Positions 1 to 6,407 of a stretch of 23,317 bases of DNA are shown here, piece after piece (position 1 is the stretch's first letter; each line of letters begins with the position of its first letter). Source of the DNA: an uncultured Clostridia bacterium (lineage in GTDB: Bacteria > Bacillota > Clostridia > Oscillospirales > Oscillospiraceae); the NCBI GenBank assembly GCA_947169005.1, contig CAMVOG010000006.1, positions 1-23,317 of the forward strand, read 5' to 3'. Below the pieces are notes generated by a model. That model saw only the letters and a program-made list of their open reading frames with translations. It had not been told where the DNA came from and ran no database searches. Position numbers and translations under genes: made by a program.

Positions 1-81
1 CTCCTACATCAGGGGGCTTTTGTCTATTGTCCGTTTTTACTGGTTCGGTTCACAAGGCCGGCTGCCTTTTCATACGTCCTT

Positions 82-738
82 TTACTCTTTGTCCAGCCCG
101 GACAGGCGCAGGAGGGGCTTTTGCAGCAGGGCCACCACCCGGCCCGTCAGCAGCATGGTGATGACGGTGCCCAGGCCCACGCCCAGGATGCCCCCGGTGA
201 AGACCAGGCCCAAAAGCAGGGCCAGCGCGATGCTTGCCAGGTCCAGCACGTTTTTTCCCAGGCCCAGGCTCTTGCCCATGCGGCGGCCGATGGCGGCGGC
301 GAGGCCGTCCGCCGGGTTGGGGACGAAGCGGGCCCCGATGGTAAGGATAATGCCGATGGCCGTGAGAACGACGGCCAGCAGCAGCATCACGATCTGCCAT
401 ACCGGGCCCTGGGCCTCGGGCAGCACCCGGTCAAAGAGCCCGATGAAGGCGCTGGTGAGAAAGCTCACCGCCAGCTGCAGCCACTGGACCTGCTCAAAAT
501 GCGCCCGGTCCAGAAAGAATTGCAGGGCAATGAGGAAAAGATAATAGATAAAGGTCATCAGCGAAAAGTCGATGCCCGTGAGTTGGGTGATATTGTAGGC
601 CACGGACAGCACCGGCGAGACCCCCAGGTGGGTCTTTGTGTTCATGGTGATGCCGCAGGCCAGGATAAAGAGCCCGATGATGTAAACGATCATCCGCCGG
701 GGCGTCAGGCTGCGGATAAACGCTTTGATCTTCTCCAT
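82..738 (-). CDS. YczE/YitT-type integral membrane protein
   Basis: This 218-aa protein is almost entirely hydrophobic, with about five to six membrane segments (roughly residues 15-35, 60-80, 87-105, 115-135, 165-185 and a shorter one near 190). The N-terminal pattern of a helix ending in GITMNTKTHLGVSP, followed later by a conserved NPADGLAAAIG loop, is that of the YczE/YyaS/YitT membrane proteins. The molecular role of this family is not established; transport or regulation of transport is only a guess. The ATG at 736-738 is preceded by AGGAGGT at a normal distance, which fixes the start. It reads away from the coat genes, and the hairpin at 815-842 separates it from them, so it probably has its own promoter in the AT-rich 760-815 stretch. 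Family assignment is good, function unknown. Confidence 0.85.
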   Translation of the reverse strand: MEKIKAFIRSLTPRRMIVYIIGLFILACGITMNTKTHLGVSPVLSVAYNITQLTGIDFSLMTFIYYLFLIALQFFLDRAHFEQVQWLQLAVSFLTSAFIGLFDRVLPEAQGPVWQIVMLLLAVVLTAIGIILTIGARFVPNPADGLAAAIGRRMGKSLGLGKNVLDLASIALALLLGLVFTGGILGVGLGTVITMLLTGRVVALLQKPLLRLSGLDKE

Positions 739-814
739 GGGGACCTCCTGTAACGGTTTTTCAACGTTTTTTCCCCAGTATACACTTTTTTTGTCCCCCG
801 GGCAAGATAAAAAT

Positions 815-842
815 ATCCCCCGCGCCCCAGGGCGCGGGGGAT
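815..842 (-). terminator. Rho-independent terminator after the CotF-like gene
   Basis: A perfect 12-bp stem (815-826 with 831-842) with a CCAG loop lies six bases past the stop codon of the CotF-like gene. Read on the minus strand the stem is followed by ATTTTTATC, a U-rich tail. This is a classical intrinsic terminator for the 849-1280 unit. Confidence 0.85.
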
Positions 843-848
843 TTCCTT

Positions 849-1091
849 TCAGCAGCAGTATTTCTGCCGGACTGTGTTGATCTTTTGCTGTTCCGCCTGC
901 TCGGGGGCGTACCAGCCCTTGGCGGACATTTTGGCGTAGACGCTGTCCTGCATATAGAGGGCGGCGTTGAGGGCCTGGTTGAAGGTCTGGTGGACGTTGG
1001 CGGTGGCGGCCTCCACCGTGCCGTGCATATAGAGGTCGCAGGCCGCCTTGCTGAGCTGCAGCAGGTTTTCCATCACGTTTCTGTCATCCAT
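849..1091 (-). CDS. CotF-like spore coat protein
   Basis: This 80-aa protein has the compact helical layout of the Coat F (CotF) family: an N-terminal MDDRNVMENLLQLSKAACDLY helix, a central QTFNQALNAALYMQD segment and a C-terminal helix with KMSAKGWYAPEQAEQQKI, ending in two cysteines. Family members are spore coat proteins or proteins made during sporulation; the biochemical activity is unknown. It lies 15 bp downstream of a 57-aa coding frame on the same strand, and the two are very likely co-transcribed, with the terminator at 815-842 closing the unit. The start at 1089-1091 follows a purine-rich GAGAGGGGG site. The C-terminal Cys-Cys could take part in disulfide crosslinking in the coat, which is an inference. 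It is short, but a single-domain length is normal for this family. Confidence 0.85.
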   Translation of the reverse strand: MDDRNVMENLLQLSKAACDLYMHGTVEAATANVHQTFNQALNAALYMQDSVYAKMSAKGWYAPEQAEQQKINTVRQKYCC

Positions 1092-1106
1092 TGCGCGCGC
1101 CCCCTC

Positions 1107-1280
1107 TCAAAGCAAGCCGTAGAAGCTCTGGAACAGCTCTTGCTGCTTCTGTTCCAGCTCCCTGGCGCAGGCCCTGAGCTGCGGGTCCCGCAGCTGGGCG
1201 GCGGCCTCAGCGCACTTGGTCCGGAGGTACTGGGCGTGGCCCAGGGCATCCTCCACGTACAAAAGCTCCTTTGTGGTCAT
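1107..1280 (-). CDS. Small coat-associated protein, partner of the CotF-like gene
   Basis: An open frame of 57 codons plus TGA runs from ATG at 1278-1280 to 1107. The product begins MTTKELLYVEDALGHAQYL and is predicted to be mostly helical, rich in Gln, Ala and Leu with a charged ELEQKQQELF stretch near the end. A GGAAGGTGG ribosome site lies about six bases before the ATG, and the stop is only 15 bp from the start of the CotF-like gene. Small proteins opening with a similar ELLYVEDAL motif commonly accompany CotF-like genes in Clostridia, which is family knowledge recalled and not checked here. It could be a coat subunit or a chaperone for its neighbour. Frame, ribosome site and spacing make it a real gene; function is inferred from context. 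Confidence 0.8.
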   Translation of the reverse strand: MTTKELLYVEDALGHAQYLRTKCAEAAAQLRDPQLRACARELEQKQQELFQSFYGLL

Positions 1281-1359
1281 GGGTTTTCCACCTTCCGTAT
1301 GGTATTGCGGCGAAGCCGCTGTCCCTATTATTGCCGGAGGGGGAAGATTTATACAGAGC

Positions 1360-1387
1360 TTTGAGTTTTGAGCTTTGAGTTTTGAGG
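1360..1387. repeat. Heptad tandem array, four TTTGAGN units
   Basis: Four units in perfect 7-bp phase (TTTGAGT, TTTGAGC, TTTGAGT, TTTGAGG) fill the gap between the terminator of the 71-aa gene and the start of the coat unit. The array is noncoding on both strands. It belongs to the set of heptad arrays found in most gaps of this window. Confidence 0.9.
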
Positions 1388-1425
1388 GGTGCGGTGAGAG
1401 GCTGTGCCGTTATCCATAAAAAAAT

Positions 1426-1451
1426 CCCGCTCAGAGAAGTCTCTGAGCGGG
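1426..1451 (-). terminator. Rho-independent terminator after the 71-aa membrane protein gene
   Basis: A perfect 12-bp stem (1426-1437 with 1440-1451) lies 14 bases past the stop codon. On the minus strand it is followed directly by ATTTTTTTATGG. The apparent loop is two bases, so the top pair must open. This is a strong intrinsic terminator. Confidence 0.88.
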
Positions 1452-1465
1452 AGGGTCCGCTGTTC

Positions 1466-1681
1466 TTATTCCTCGGCGGGCGCGGCGTCCGCCAGGTCGT
1501 CAAAGTCGTCGAAATCGTCATAGGAATCATCGAAGCAGACGTCGTTATAGCCGCGCATGGCGCTGAGCTTGTCCAGGACGCCCGTGATGAAGGCGGCAAT
1601 CTCCTCCCGGAAGATGAAAATCGCGCCCACGGCCGCGCCGATGGCGGCGCAGATGCCGATGATCTTGAATACCTTGCTCAT
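1466..1681 (-). CDS. Small membrane protein with acidic tail, function unknown
   Basis: This 71-aa protein has one clear membrane segment near residues 5-25 (IIGICAAIGAAVGAIFIF), a short amphipathic stretch (REEIAAFITGVLDKLSA), and a very acidic C-terminal third with the pattern DDSYDDFDDFDDLADAA ending in two glutamates. I do not recognise a family. The topology suggests a bitopic protein with an acidic tail that could bind a basic partner or cations. The start follows AAAGGAG at a good distance, a weak promoter can be placed at 1722-1750 and a strong terminator lies at 1426-1451, so it is a single-gene transcription unit. The repeated Asp-Asp-Phe units at the tail are unusual for such a short protein. 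Confidence 0.75.
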   Translation of the reverse strand: MSKVFKIIGICAAIGAAVGAIFIFREEIAAFITGVLDKLSAMRGYNDVCFDDSYDDFDDFDDLADAAPAEE

Positions 1682-1721
1682 ATGAAACGCTCCTTTCCGC
1701 GTATGGCTTTCCTTATTTCAT

Positions 1722-1750
1722 AGTGTACACCATATCGGGGGAAAATACAA
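1722..1750 (-). promoter_or_regulatory. Possible promoter for the 71-aa gene
   Basis: On the minus strand TTGTAT (1745-1750) and TACACT (1722-1727) are separated by exactly 17 bp, about 40 bp before the start codon. Both boxes are imperfect, so this is a weak call resting on spacing and position. Confidence 0.35.
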
Positions 1751-1760
1751 GCCCGATTTT

Positions 1761-2342
1761 TCAACCCGCGCCCTCGGTGAACACGGCGGACAGGTCGATC
1801 TCCAGCCCTTCCAGGACGCCGGAGCTGACACGGCCATCCGCCGACTGGAAATCCACGGCGGCGTAACGGCCATCCTCCAGCCGGAAGACCTGCACCGTCT
1901 GCTTCTCCGGGTCCACGATCCAGTATTCCCGCACTCCGGCCTGCTCATAGAGCCGGTATTTCACGAAACGGTCGTGCCGCTGGGTGGAGTCGGACAGGAT
2001 CTCCACGATCCAGTCCGGCGCGCCCCTGCAGCCGTACTTGTCCAGCTTTTCCGGGTCGCAGACCACGGTGATGTCCGGCTCCAGCACGGTGTCCACGTCC
2101 TCGGGCCGGTCCTCCTTTCGCGCGAAGGGACGCACGGAAAAGGGGGCATGATAGACCTGGCAGGGTTTTCCCTGCAAGAAATTATTGATGATCGTACACA
2201 GAACCATGGAAATGCGCTGATGCTCCCGCAGGGGCGTGGCCAGCAGCACCGGCTCGCCGTCGATCAGCTCGGCGCGTTCCGATTCGTCCCACGCCAGCAC
2301 GTCCGCAAAGGTATATGGCATGTTTTCAGCGGGCAGAGCCAT
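1761..2342 (-). CDS. Uma2 family (DUF820) restriction-like endonuclease
   Basis: This 193-aa protein matches the Uma2/DUF820 family, which has a PD-(D/E)XK nuclease fold. Visible landmarks are the LIDGEPVLLATP strand pair near residues 26-37, EPDITVV with Asp90, DWIVEILSDST with Glu114, and the closing KYRLYEQAGVREYWIVDPE at about 128-146. Many such proteins are abundant in cyanobacteria and scattered in Firmicutes; their biological role is not known, and links to mobile DNA are only suspected. The frame stays open upstream to 2693, but the ATG at 2340-2342 is chosen because AAGGAGGG lies just before it and a TATAAT promoter lies 30 bp further up. No partner gene is visible, so it appears to be monocistronic. 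The residue standing for the catalytic lysine is not obvious by eye. Confidence 0.85.
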   Translation of the reverse strand: MALPAENMPYTFADVLAWDESERAELIDGEPVLLATPLREHQRISMVLCTIINNFLQGKPCQVYHAPFSVRPFARKEDRPEDVDTVLEPDITVVCDPEKLDKYGCRGAPDWIVEILSDSTQRHDRFVKYRLYEQAGVREYWIVDPEKQTVQVFRLEDGRYAAVDFQSADGRVSSGVLEGLEIDLSAVFTEGAG

Positions 2343-2372
2343 TGCGATCCCTCCTTGCGTTTTTCTGCCTAT

Positions 2373-2401
2373 ATTATACGCAATCCCGCCGCAAAACACA
2401 A
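2373..2401 (-). promoter_or_regulatory. Promoter of the Uma2-family gene
   Basis: On the minus strand a perfect TATAAT (2373-2378) lies 17 bp from TTGTGT (2396-2401), about 31 bp upstream of the ATG at 2342. The -10 box is consensus and the -35 is partial. The spacing and the AT-rich setting in GC-rich DNA support a sigma-A promoter. Confidence 0.7.
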
Positions 2402-2474
2402 GGGGAAAATGGCGGCGCATGGAACGCGGGAAAACAGAGATACTATAGAGGAAACACGGAAAGGAAGTGGAGAG

Positions 2475-2636
2475 ATGAACGGAAAGACCTTCGGCGTCGC
2501 CATGGGGCTGGGGATGGCGGCCGGCGTCGCCCTGGGCGTGGCCGTCGCGCCGAAAAAGAAGCTGCGGGGCCCCACGGGGAAGCTGATCAAGGCCATCGGC
2601 AGCGTGGTCAAGGACGTCAGCACCATGATCGGTTAA
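2475..2636 (+). CDS. Small membrane-anchored protein, 53 aa, function unknown
   Basis: The frame runs from ATG at 2475 to TAA at 2636 and encodes 53 residues. Residues 6-25 form a Gly/Ala/Val-rich hydrophobic segment (GVAMGLGMAAGVALGVAVA), followed by a basic KKKLRG patch and a C-terminal amphipathic helix ending in KDVSTMIG. The layout recalls the short YtxH-like or glycine-zipper membrane proteins, but I cannot assign a family. An AAAGGAAG site 9-10 bases before the ATG supports the start; the same frame is open much further upstream, but that part lies antisense to the Uma2 gene. It diverges from the Uma2 gene, and its stop is followed at once by the hairpin-rich stretch 2640-2836. I infer a small inner-membrane protein. 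Confidence 0.65.
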   Translation: MNGKTFGVAMGLGMAAGVALGVAVAPKKKLRGPTGKLIKAIGSVVKDVSTMIG

Positions 2637-2639
2637 TAT

Positions 2640-2779
2640 TCGATGGAAAACCACGGTTTTCCATCGAGGGGATCGCAGCCCGCTGCAGCGCACTCAGCCG
2701 CCGCCCTCCTGGGGCGGCGGCTTCGCACGTTTGCGGGCTGAGAGGTATTTTTGGCGACGTACACGCCGCCGCCAAAAAT
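2640..2779. repeat. Hairpin-rich intergenic element
   Basis: The gap between the 53-aa gene and aspS holds three stem structures in a row: a perfect 13-bp stem (2640-2652 with 2655-2667, loop AC); a branched unit closed by an 8-bp stem (2676-2683 with 2733-2740) that contains an 11-bp GC stem (2696-2706 with 2712-2722); and a 10-bp stem ATTTTTGGCG (2747-2756) with CGCCAAAAAT (2770-2779). No coding frame of quality crosses it. The first hairpin lies four bases after a stop codon but has no U-tract, so it is not a textbook terminator. Confidence 0.8.
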
Positions 2780-2800
2780 GATTGGGACCTTTATAGAGTT

Positions 2801-2836
2801 TTACGGGGTCGGGAACGATAGTTCCCGACCCCGTAA
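2801..2836. terminator. Perfect 16-bp hairpin between convergent genes
   Basis: A 16-bp perfect inverted repeat (2801-2816 with 2821-2836, GATA loop) lies between the convergent 53-aa gene and aspS, 41 bases past the aspS stop. It could end transcription from both sides, but neither strand shows a clear run of U after the stem, so terminator is an inference from position and strength. It may equally be the last hairpin of the element at 2640-2779. Confidence 0.55.
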
Positions 2837-2876
2837 GTTGAAGGTTTAAAGAATAGATTTGAACGCTGGAGGGGTG

Positions 2877-4601
2877 TTACTCGGATTTGAGCGCCAGCCC
2901 CAGCTCGTCCAGTTGGGCCTGGTCCACGTTGCCGGGGGCGCCGGTCATGGGCTCGCTGGCGTTTTGCACCTTGGGGAAGGCCACCACGTCCCGGAGGCTG
3001 TCGCACTCCAGAAGCTGCATGACCAGCCGGTCCAGGCCCAGGGCCAGGCCGCCGTGGGGAGGCGCGCCGTAGCGGAAGGCGTCCAGCAGGTAGCCGAACT
3101 TGAGCTGCGCTTCCTCGTGGCTGAGGCCCAGCAGGTCGAAGATACGGCTCTGGAGGGCGGGGTCCGTGATGCGGATGGAGCCGGAGCAGAGCTCGATGCC
3201 GTTCAGCACCAGGTCGTAGCACTTGGCGCGGACCTTGGACTTGTCGGTTTCCAGATAGGGCAGGCACTCGTCCAGGGGGGCGGTGAAGGGATGGTGCATG
3301 GCCACGTACTGGCCCAGCTCCCGGTCATACTCAAAGAAGGGGAACTCCACGATCCACAGGGGATGCATGACGCCGTGGGGGATGATATCCAGCCGGCGGG
3401 CCACCTCCAGGCGCAGGGCGCCAAGCTGGGAGAGCACGGCGCTCTCGTCCTCGCCGGAGATAAAGAGCAGCACGTCCCCGGTCTCGGCCCCGGCCCGGTC
3501 CAGCAGGGCCTTCAGCTCGTCCTCGGAGAGGAACTTGGCGAAGGAGGAGGCGACCCCGTCTCCGGTCAGGCGGGCCCAGGCGATGCCCTTGCCGCCGATG
3601 CCGCGGATCATTTCAATGAGCTTGTCGATCTCCTTGCGGGAGAGGGAGGCCACGGCGTTCTTGGCGCAGATGCCGCGCACGGTGCCGCCCGCCGCCACGG
3701 CGGAGGCGAAGACGCCGAAGCCGCAGTCCTTCACCAGGTCGCTCACGTCGAAGATCTCCATGCCGAAGCGGGTGTCCGGCTTGTCGGAGCCATAGCGGGC
3801 CATGGCGTCGGCATAGGTGAGGCGGGGCAGGGGCAGGCTCAGCTCCCGGCCCAGGACCTCCTTGAAGACGCGGGCCATGAAGCCCTCGGTCATGGCCAGA
3901 ATGTCCTCCATTTCCACGAAGGACATTTCCAGGTCGATCTGGGTGAACTCCGGCTGACGGTCCGCCCGCAGGTCCTCGTCCCGGAAGCAGCGGGCGATCT
4001 GCATATAGCGGTCAAAGCCCGCCACCATGGAGAGCTGCTTGTAAAGCTGGGGGGACTGGGGCAGGGCGTAGAAGCTGCCCTTGTGCATGGGGGTCTCGAT
4101 CTCGATGAAGCCGTTTTCATCGAAATAGTCCCGGGTCAGCTTGGCGATCTTGTGGCGCATCATCAGATTGTGCTGCAAAACGGGGCGGCGCAGGTCCAGA
4201 TAGCGGTATTTCAGCCGCGTGGCCTCGTTGGTGGGGCAGTTGTCCACGATCTCGAAGGGTGGCGTCTCGCTCTCGCCCAGGATGCGCAGCTCCTTCACCT
4301 CCAGCTCCACCTCGCCGGTGGGCAGCTCCGCGTTCTTGGCGGAGCGCTCCCGCAGCACGCCGCGGGCGGCGATGACGTACTCGCTGCGGAGGGTGGCCGC
4401 TTTCTTGAAGAGCTCCGGCTCCGTGGCGTCGTCAAAGGCCAGCTGCAGGATACCCGTGCGGTCCCGCAGGTCGGTGAAGATCAGGCTGCCCAGGTCGCGG
4501 CTGCGCTGGACCCACCCGCAAACGGAGATTTCCCGCCCGGCGTCCGCCAGACGGGGCTCCCCGCAGTAATTCGTTCTTTTAAAGCCCTGTAATGTTTCCA
4601 T
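2877..4601 (-). CDS. aspS: Aspartyl-tRNA synthetase
   Basis: This class II aminoacyl-tRNA synthetase attaches aspartate to tRNA(Asp) in the cytosol. The 574-aa length fits the bacterial type. In order there is an N-terminal OB-fold anticodon domain (about residues 10-110, CGWVQRSRDLGSLIF), the catalytic core with motif 2 (CFRDEDLRADRQPEFTQIDLE), the bacterial GAD insertion domain (about 290-410) and motif 3 (GGLALGLDRLVMQL). Leu37 in the RSRDLGS loop is the residue type associated with discriminating enzymes; non-discriminating ones tend to carry His there, so charging of tRNA(Asn) is probably not its job (inference). The ATG at 4599-4601 follows AGAAGG. It is the last gene after minD, the mgsA-like gene and hisS, separated from hisS by a 67-bp gap holding a heptad array. 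No T-box leader is visible. Confidence 0.98.
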   Translation of the reverse strand: METLQGFKRTNYCGEPRLADAGREISVCGWVQRSRDLGSLIFTDLRDRTGILQLAFDDATEPELFKKAATLRSEYVIAARGVLRERSAKNAELPTGEVELEVKELRILGESETPPFEIVDNCPTNEATRLKYRYLDLRRPVLQHNLMMRHKIAKLTRDYFDENGFIEIETPMHKGSFYALPQSPQLYKQLSMVAGFDRYMQIARCFRDEDLRADRQPEFTQIDLEMSFVEMEDILAMTEGFMARVFKEVLGRELSLPLPRLTYADAMARYGSDKPDTRFGMEIFDVSDLVKDCGFGVFASAVAAGGTVRGICAKNAVASLSRKEIDKLIEMIRGIGGKGIAWARLTGDGVASSFAKFLSEDELKALLDRAGAETGDVLLFISGEDESAVLSQLGALRLEVARRLDIIPHGVMHPLWIVEFPFFEYDRELGQYVAMHHPFTAPLDECLPYLETDKSKVRAKCYDLVLNGIELCSGSIRITDPALQSRIFDLLGLSHEEAQLKFGYLLDAFRYGAPPHGGLALGLDRLVMQLLECDSLRDVVAFPKVQNASEPMTGAPGNVDQAQLDELGLALKSE

Positions 4602-4621
4602 GTCGTTTGTACCTTCTTTAT

Positions 4622-4656
4622 CTTAGTGCTTAGTGCAGAGTGCTTAGTGCTAAGTG
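4622..4656. repeat. Heptad tandem array, five CTTAGTG-type units
   Basis: Five 7-bp units in perfect phase (three CTTAGTG, one CAGAGTG, one CTAAGTG) occupy over half of the gap between hisS and aspS. The array ends 12 bp before the hisS stop codon and lies about 20 bp before the aspS start, just upstream of its ribosome site, so it would be part of the intercistronic mRNA. Confidence 0.92.
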
Positions 4657-4668
4657 GAGGAAAATGCT

Positions 4669-5934
4669 TTATGCCCTGATCGCCTGGCTGATCGCCTCGG
4701 CGTCGATGGGGCAGTCCGCCTGCTCGCCGGTTTCCATATTTTTCAGCTTCGCCGTGCCGCTCTCGATCTCGCTGCCGCCCAGGACCATGGACCAGCGGGC
4801 CCCCAGCTTCCCGGCGTATTTCATCTGGGCCTTGAGGCTGCGGCCCGTAATATCCCGCACGGCGGAGACGCCCAGGCGGCGAAGATCATTCACCAGAAGC
4901 TGCACCTTCATATCCGCCTCGGGGCTCTGGCAGGCCACGAAGATGGAAACGGGCTCGTCCCTGGGGATCTCCACGCCCTCGGCCTCCATGACCAGCAGCA
5001 TCCGCTCGATGCCGCTGCCGAAGCCCAGGCCCGGGGTGGCCTCGCCCCCCAGGGTGGAGACCAGCCCGTCATAGCGCCCGCCGCCGATGACAGTGCTTTG
5101 CGCGCCGATGGCGTCGGAAACAAACTCGAAAACGGTTTTGGTATAATAATCCAGGCCCCGGACGATGCGACTGTTCACCGTGTAGGCGATGCCCATGGCG
5201 TCCAGATAAGCCTTGACCTTCTCAAAATGCTCCCGGCACTCCTCGCAGAGGAAGTCCAGCCCCACGGGGGCGTCCTTGGCCACCTCCTGGCAGATGGGGC
5301 TCTTGCAGTCCAGGATGCGCATGGGGTTTTTGTCCAGGCGCTCCAGGCAGGTGGGGCAGAGGCGTTCCTTCCGGGCCTCGAAATAGTCCTTGAGGGCCTT
5401 GTGATAGGCGGGGCGGCACTTGGGGCAGCCCACGGAGTTGATCTCCAGCTTCACCCGCTTGACGCCCAGCCGCCGCAGATACTCCGCCGCCAGGGCGATG
5501 ATCTCGCTGTCCGCCTCGGGCCCCGCGGCGCCGAAGCACTCCACGCCGAACTGGTGATGCTCCCGCAGGCGGCCCTTCTGGGTGTTCTCATAGCGGAAGT
5601 TGGGGACGATATAGAAGAGCTTGGCGGGCAGCCCGGCGGCGTAAATGGAGTTTTCCAGATAGCTGCGCACCACGGAGGCCGTGCCCTCCGGGCGGAGGGT
5701 GATGGAGCGGCCGCCCTTGTCGTTGAAGGTATACATTTCCTTCTGCACCACGTCGGTGGTGTCGCCCACGCCGCGCAAAAACAGCTCCGTATGCTCGAAG
5801 GTGGGGACGCGGGTCTCGATAAAGCCGAAGTCGGCCGCCAGCTTCTTGGCGACGGATTCGATATAGTGCCATTGGTAGATCTCCGAAGGGGTCACGTCCT
5901 TGGTGCCCTTCGGCGCGGTGGTCAAAAGCTCCAT
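4669..5934 (-). CDS. hisS: Histidyl-tRNA synthetase
   Basis: The 421-aa product charges tRNA(His) with histidine. It shows the KGTKDVTP start, motif 1 (GFIETRVPTFEHTELF), motif 2 (FRYENTQKGRLREHHQFGVE), the histidine-specific RGLDYYTKTVFEF segment, GGGRYDGL, and motif 3 (GFGSGIERM), followed by a C-terminal anticodon domain from about residue 325. The insertion between motif 2 and RGLDYY carries four cysteine pairs (C170/C173, C193/C196, C210/C215, C230/C233), a layout able to hold one or two zinc ions. Similar Cys-rich insertions are known to me from other Clostridia, while Bacillus HisRS has lost most of them. The ATG at 5932-5934 follows AAAGGA. It lies 26 bp after the mgsA-like gene and before aspS; hisS-aspS adjacency is common in Firmicutes. 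Confidence 0.98.
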   Translation of the reverse strand: MELLTTAPKGTKDVTPSEIYQWHYIESVAKKLAADFGFIETRVPTFEHTELFLRGVGDTTDVVQKEMYTFNDKGGRSITLRPEGTASVVRSYLENSIYAAGLPAKLFYIVPNFRYENTQKGRLREHHQFGVECFGAAGPEADSEIIALAAEYLRRLGVKRVKLEINSVGCPKCRPAYHKALKDYFEARKERLCPTCLERLDKNPMRILDCKSPICQEVAKDAPVGLDFLCEECREHFEKVKAYLDAMGIAYTVNSRIVRGLDYYTKTVFEFVSDAIGAQSTVIGGGRYDGLVSTLGGEATPGLGFGSGIERMLLVMEAEGVEIPRDEPVSIFVACQSPEADMKVQLLVNDLRRLGVSAVRDITGRSLKAQMKYAGKLGARWSMVLGGSEIESGTAKLKNMETGEQADCPIDAEAISQAIRA

Positions 5935-5960
5935 GATGATGGGTTCCTTTCTGTATGGGC

Positions 5961-6362
5961 TCAGTTCTTGGGATTCACGATGTCGCGCCAGTCCAGGTCG
6001 CCCCGCTGCAGGCCGAGGATGAGCACCTCGGCAGTGGCGATATTGGAGGCGAAGGGGATGGAATACTGGTCACAGAGCTTGGCGATCATGCCCAGCTCCT
6101 GGGCGTATTCGGGGGCCTGGGGGTCGCAGAAAAAGAGGACCACGTCGATCTCGTTATAGGCGATGCGGGCGGCCAGCTGCTCCACCCCGCCCTGGCTGCG
6201 GGACATATAGGTGCTGATCTGCAGGCCCGTGGCGTCCGCCACCAGGCGGCCCGTTGTGGCCGTGGAGCAGATGGAATGGGACGACAGAATGCCGCAGTAG
6301 GCGATGCAGAACTGTACCATCAGCTCTTTCTTGTTGTCGTGCGCGAGCAATGCGATATTCAT
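5961..6362 (-). CDS. mgsA: Methylglyoxal synthase-like protein, key residues missing
   Basis: The 133-aa protein has the MGS fold from end to end: IALLAHDNKK at residues 3-12, TATTGRL at 34-40, DVVLFFCDP at 73-81 and the C-terminal SNIATAEVLILGL. Canonical MgsA turns dihydroxyacetone phosphate into methylglyoxal and phosphate. Aligned by eye with the E. coli enzyme, His19 and Asp91 are kept (His8, Asp80), but the catalytic base Asp71 is Val60 and the usual PHDPD loop is replaced, so His98 becomes Ala87 and Asp101 becomes Leu90. Normal activity is therefore doubtful; it may be a phosphate-ligand-binding or regulatory relative. The ATG follows GGGAGGT. It sits between minD and hisS, and mgsA at the end of a min/mrd cluster is a known Firmicute arrangement. 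Fold assignment is firm, activity is not. Confidence 0.85.
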   Translation of the reverse strand: MNIALLAHDNKKELMVQFCIAYCGILSSHSICSTATTGRLVADATGLQISTYMSRSQGGVEQLAARIAYNEIDVVLFFCDPQAPEYAQELGMIAKLCDQYSIPFASNIATAEVLILGLQRGDLDWRDIVNPKN

Positions 6363-6407
6363 TTGCGATACCTCCCGAAAAAATGGCGATGGGGCGGAGT
6401 CGTTGCA

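Noticed and set aside
1..81. Possible terminator half at the left edge (GGGGGCTTTT near 12-21)
   Set aside because: The matching left arm would lie outside the window, so it cannot be supported; no gene is visible in these 81 bases.
1734..1757. Stem ATCGGG/CCCGAT followed by TTTTT on the plus strand
   Set aside because: It would terminate plus-strand transcription, but no plus-strand gene lies upstream, and the 12-base loop makes it weak.
2343..2693. Upstream extension of the Uma2 gene in the same frame
   Set aside because: The extension would run across a promoter and antisense to the 53-aa gene; the ATG at 2342 has a good ribosome site and gives the family length.
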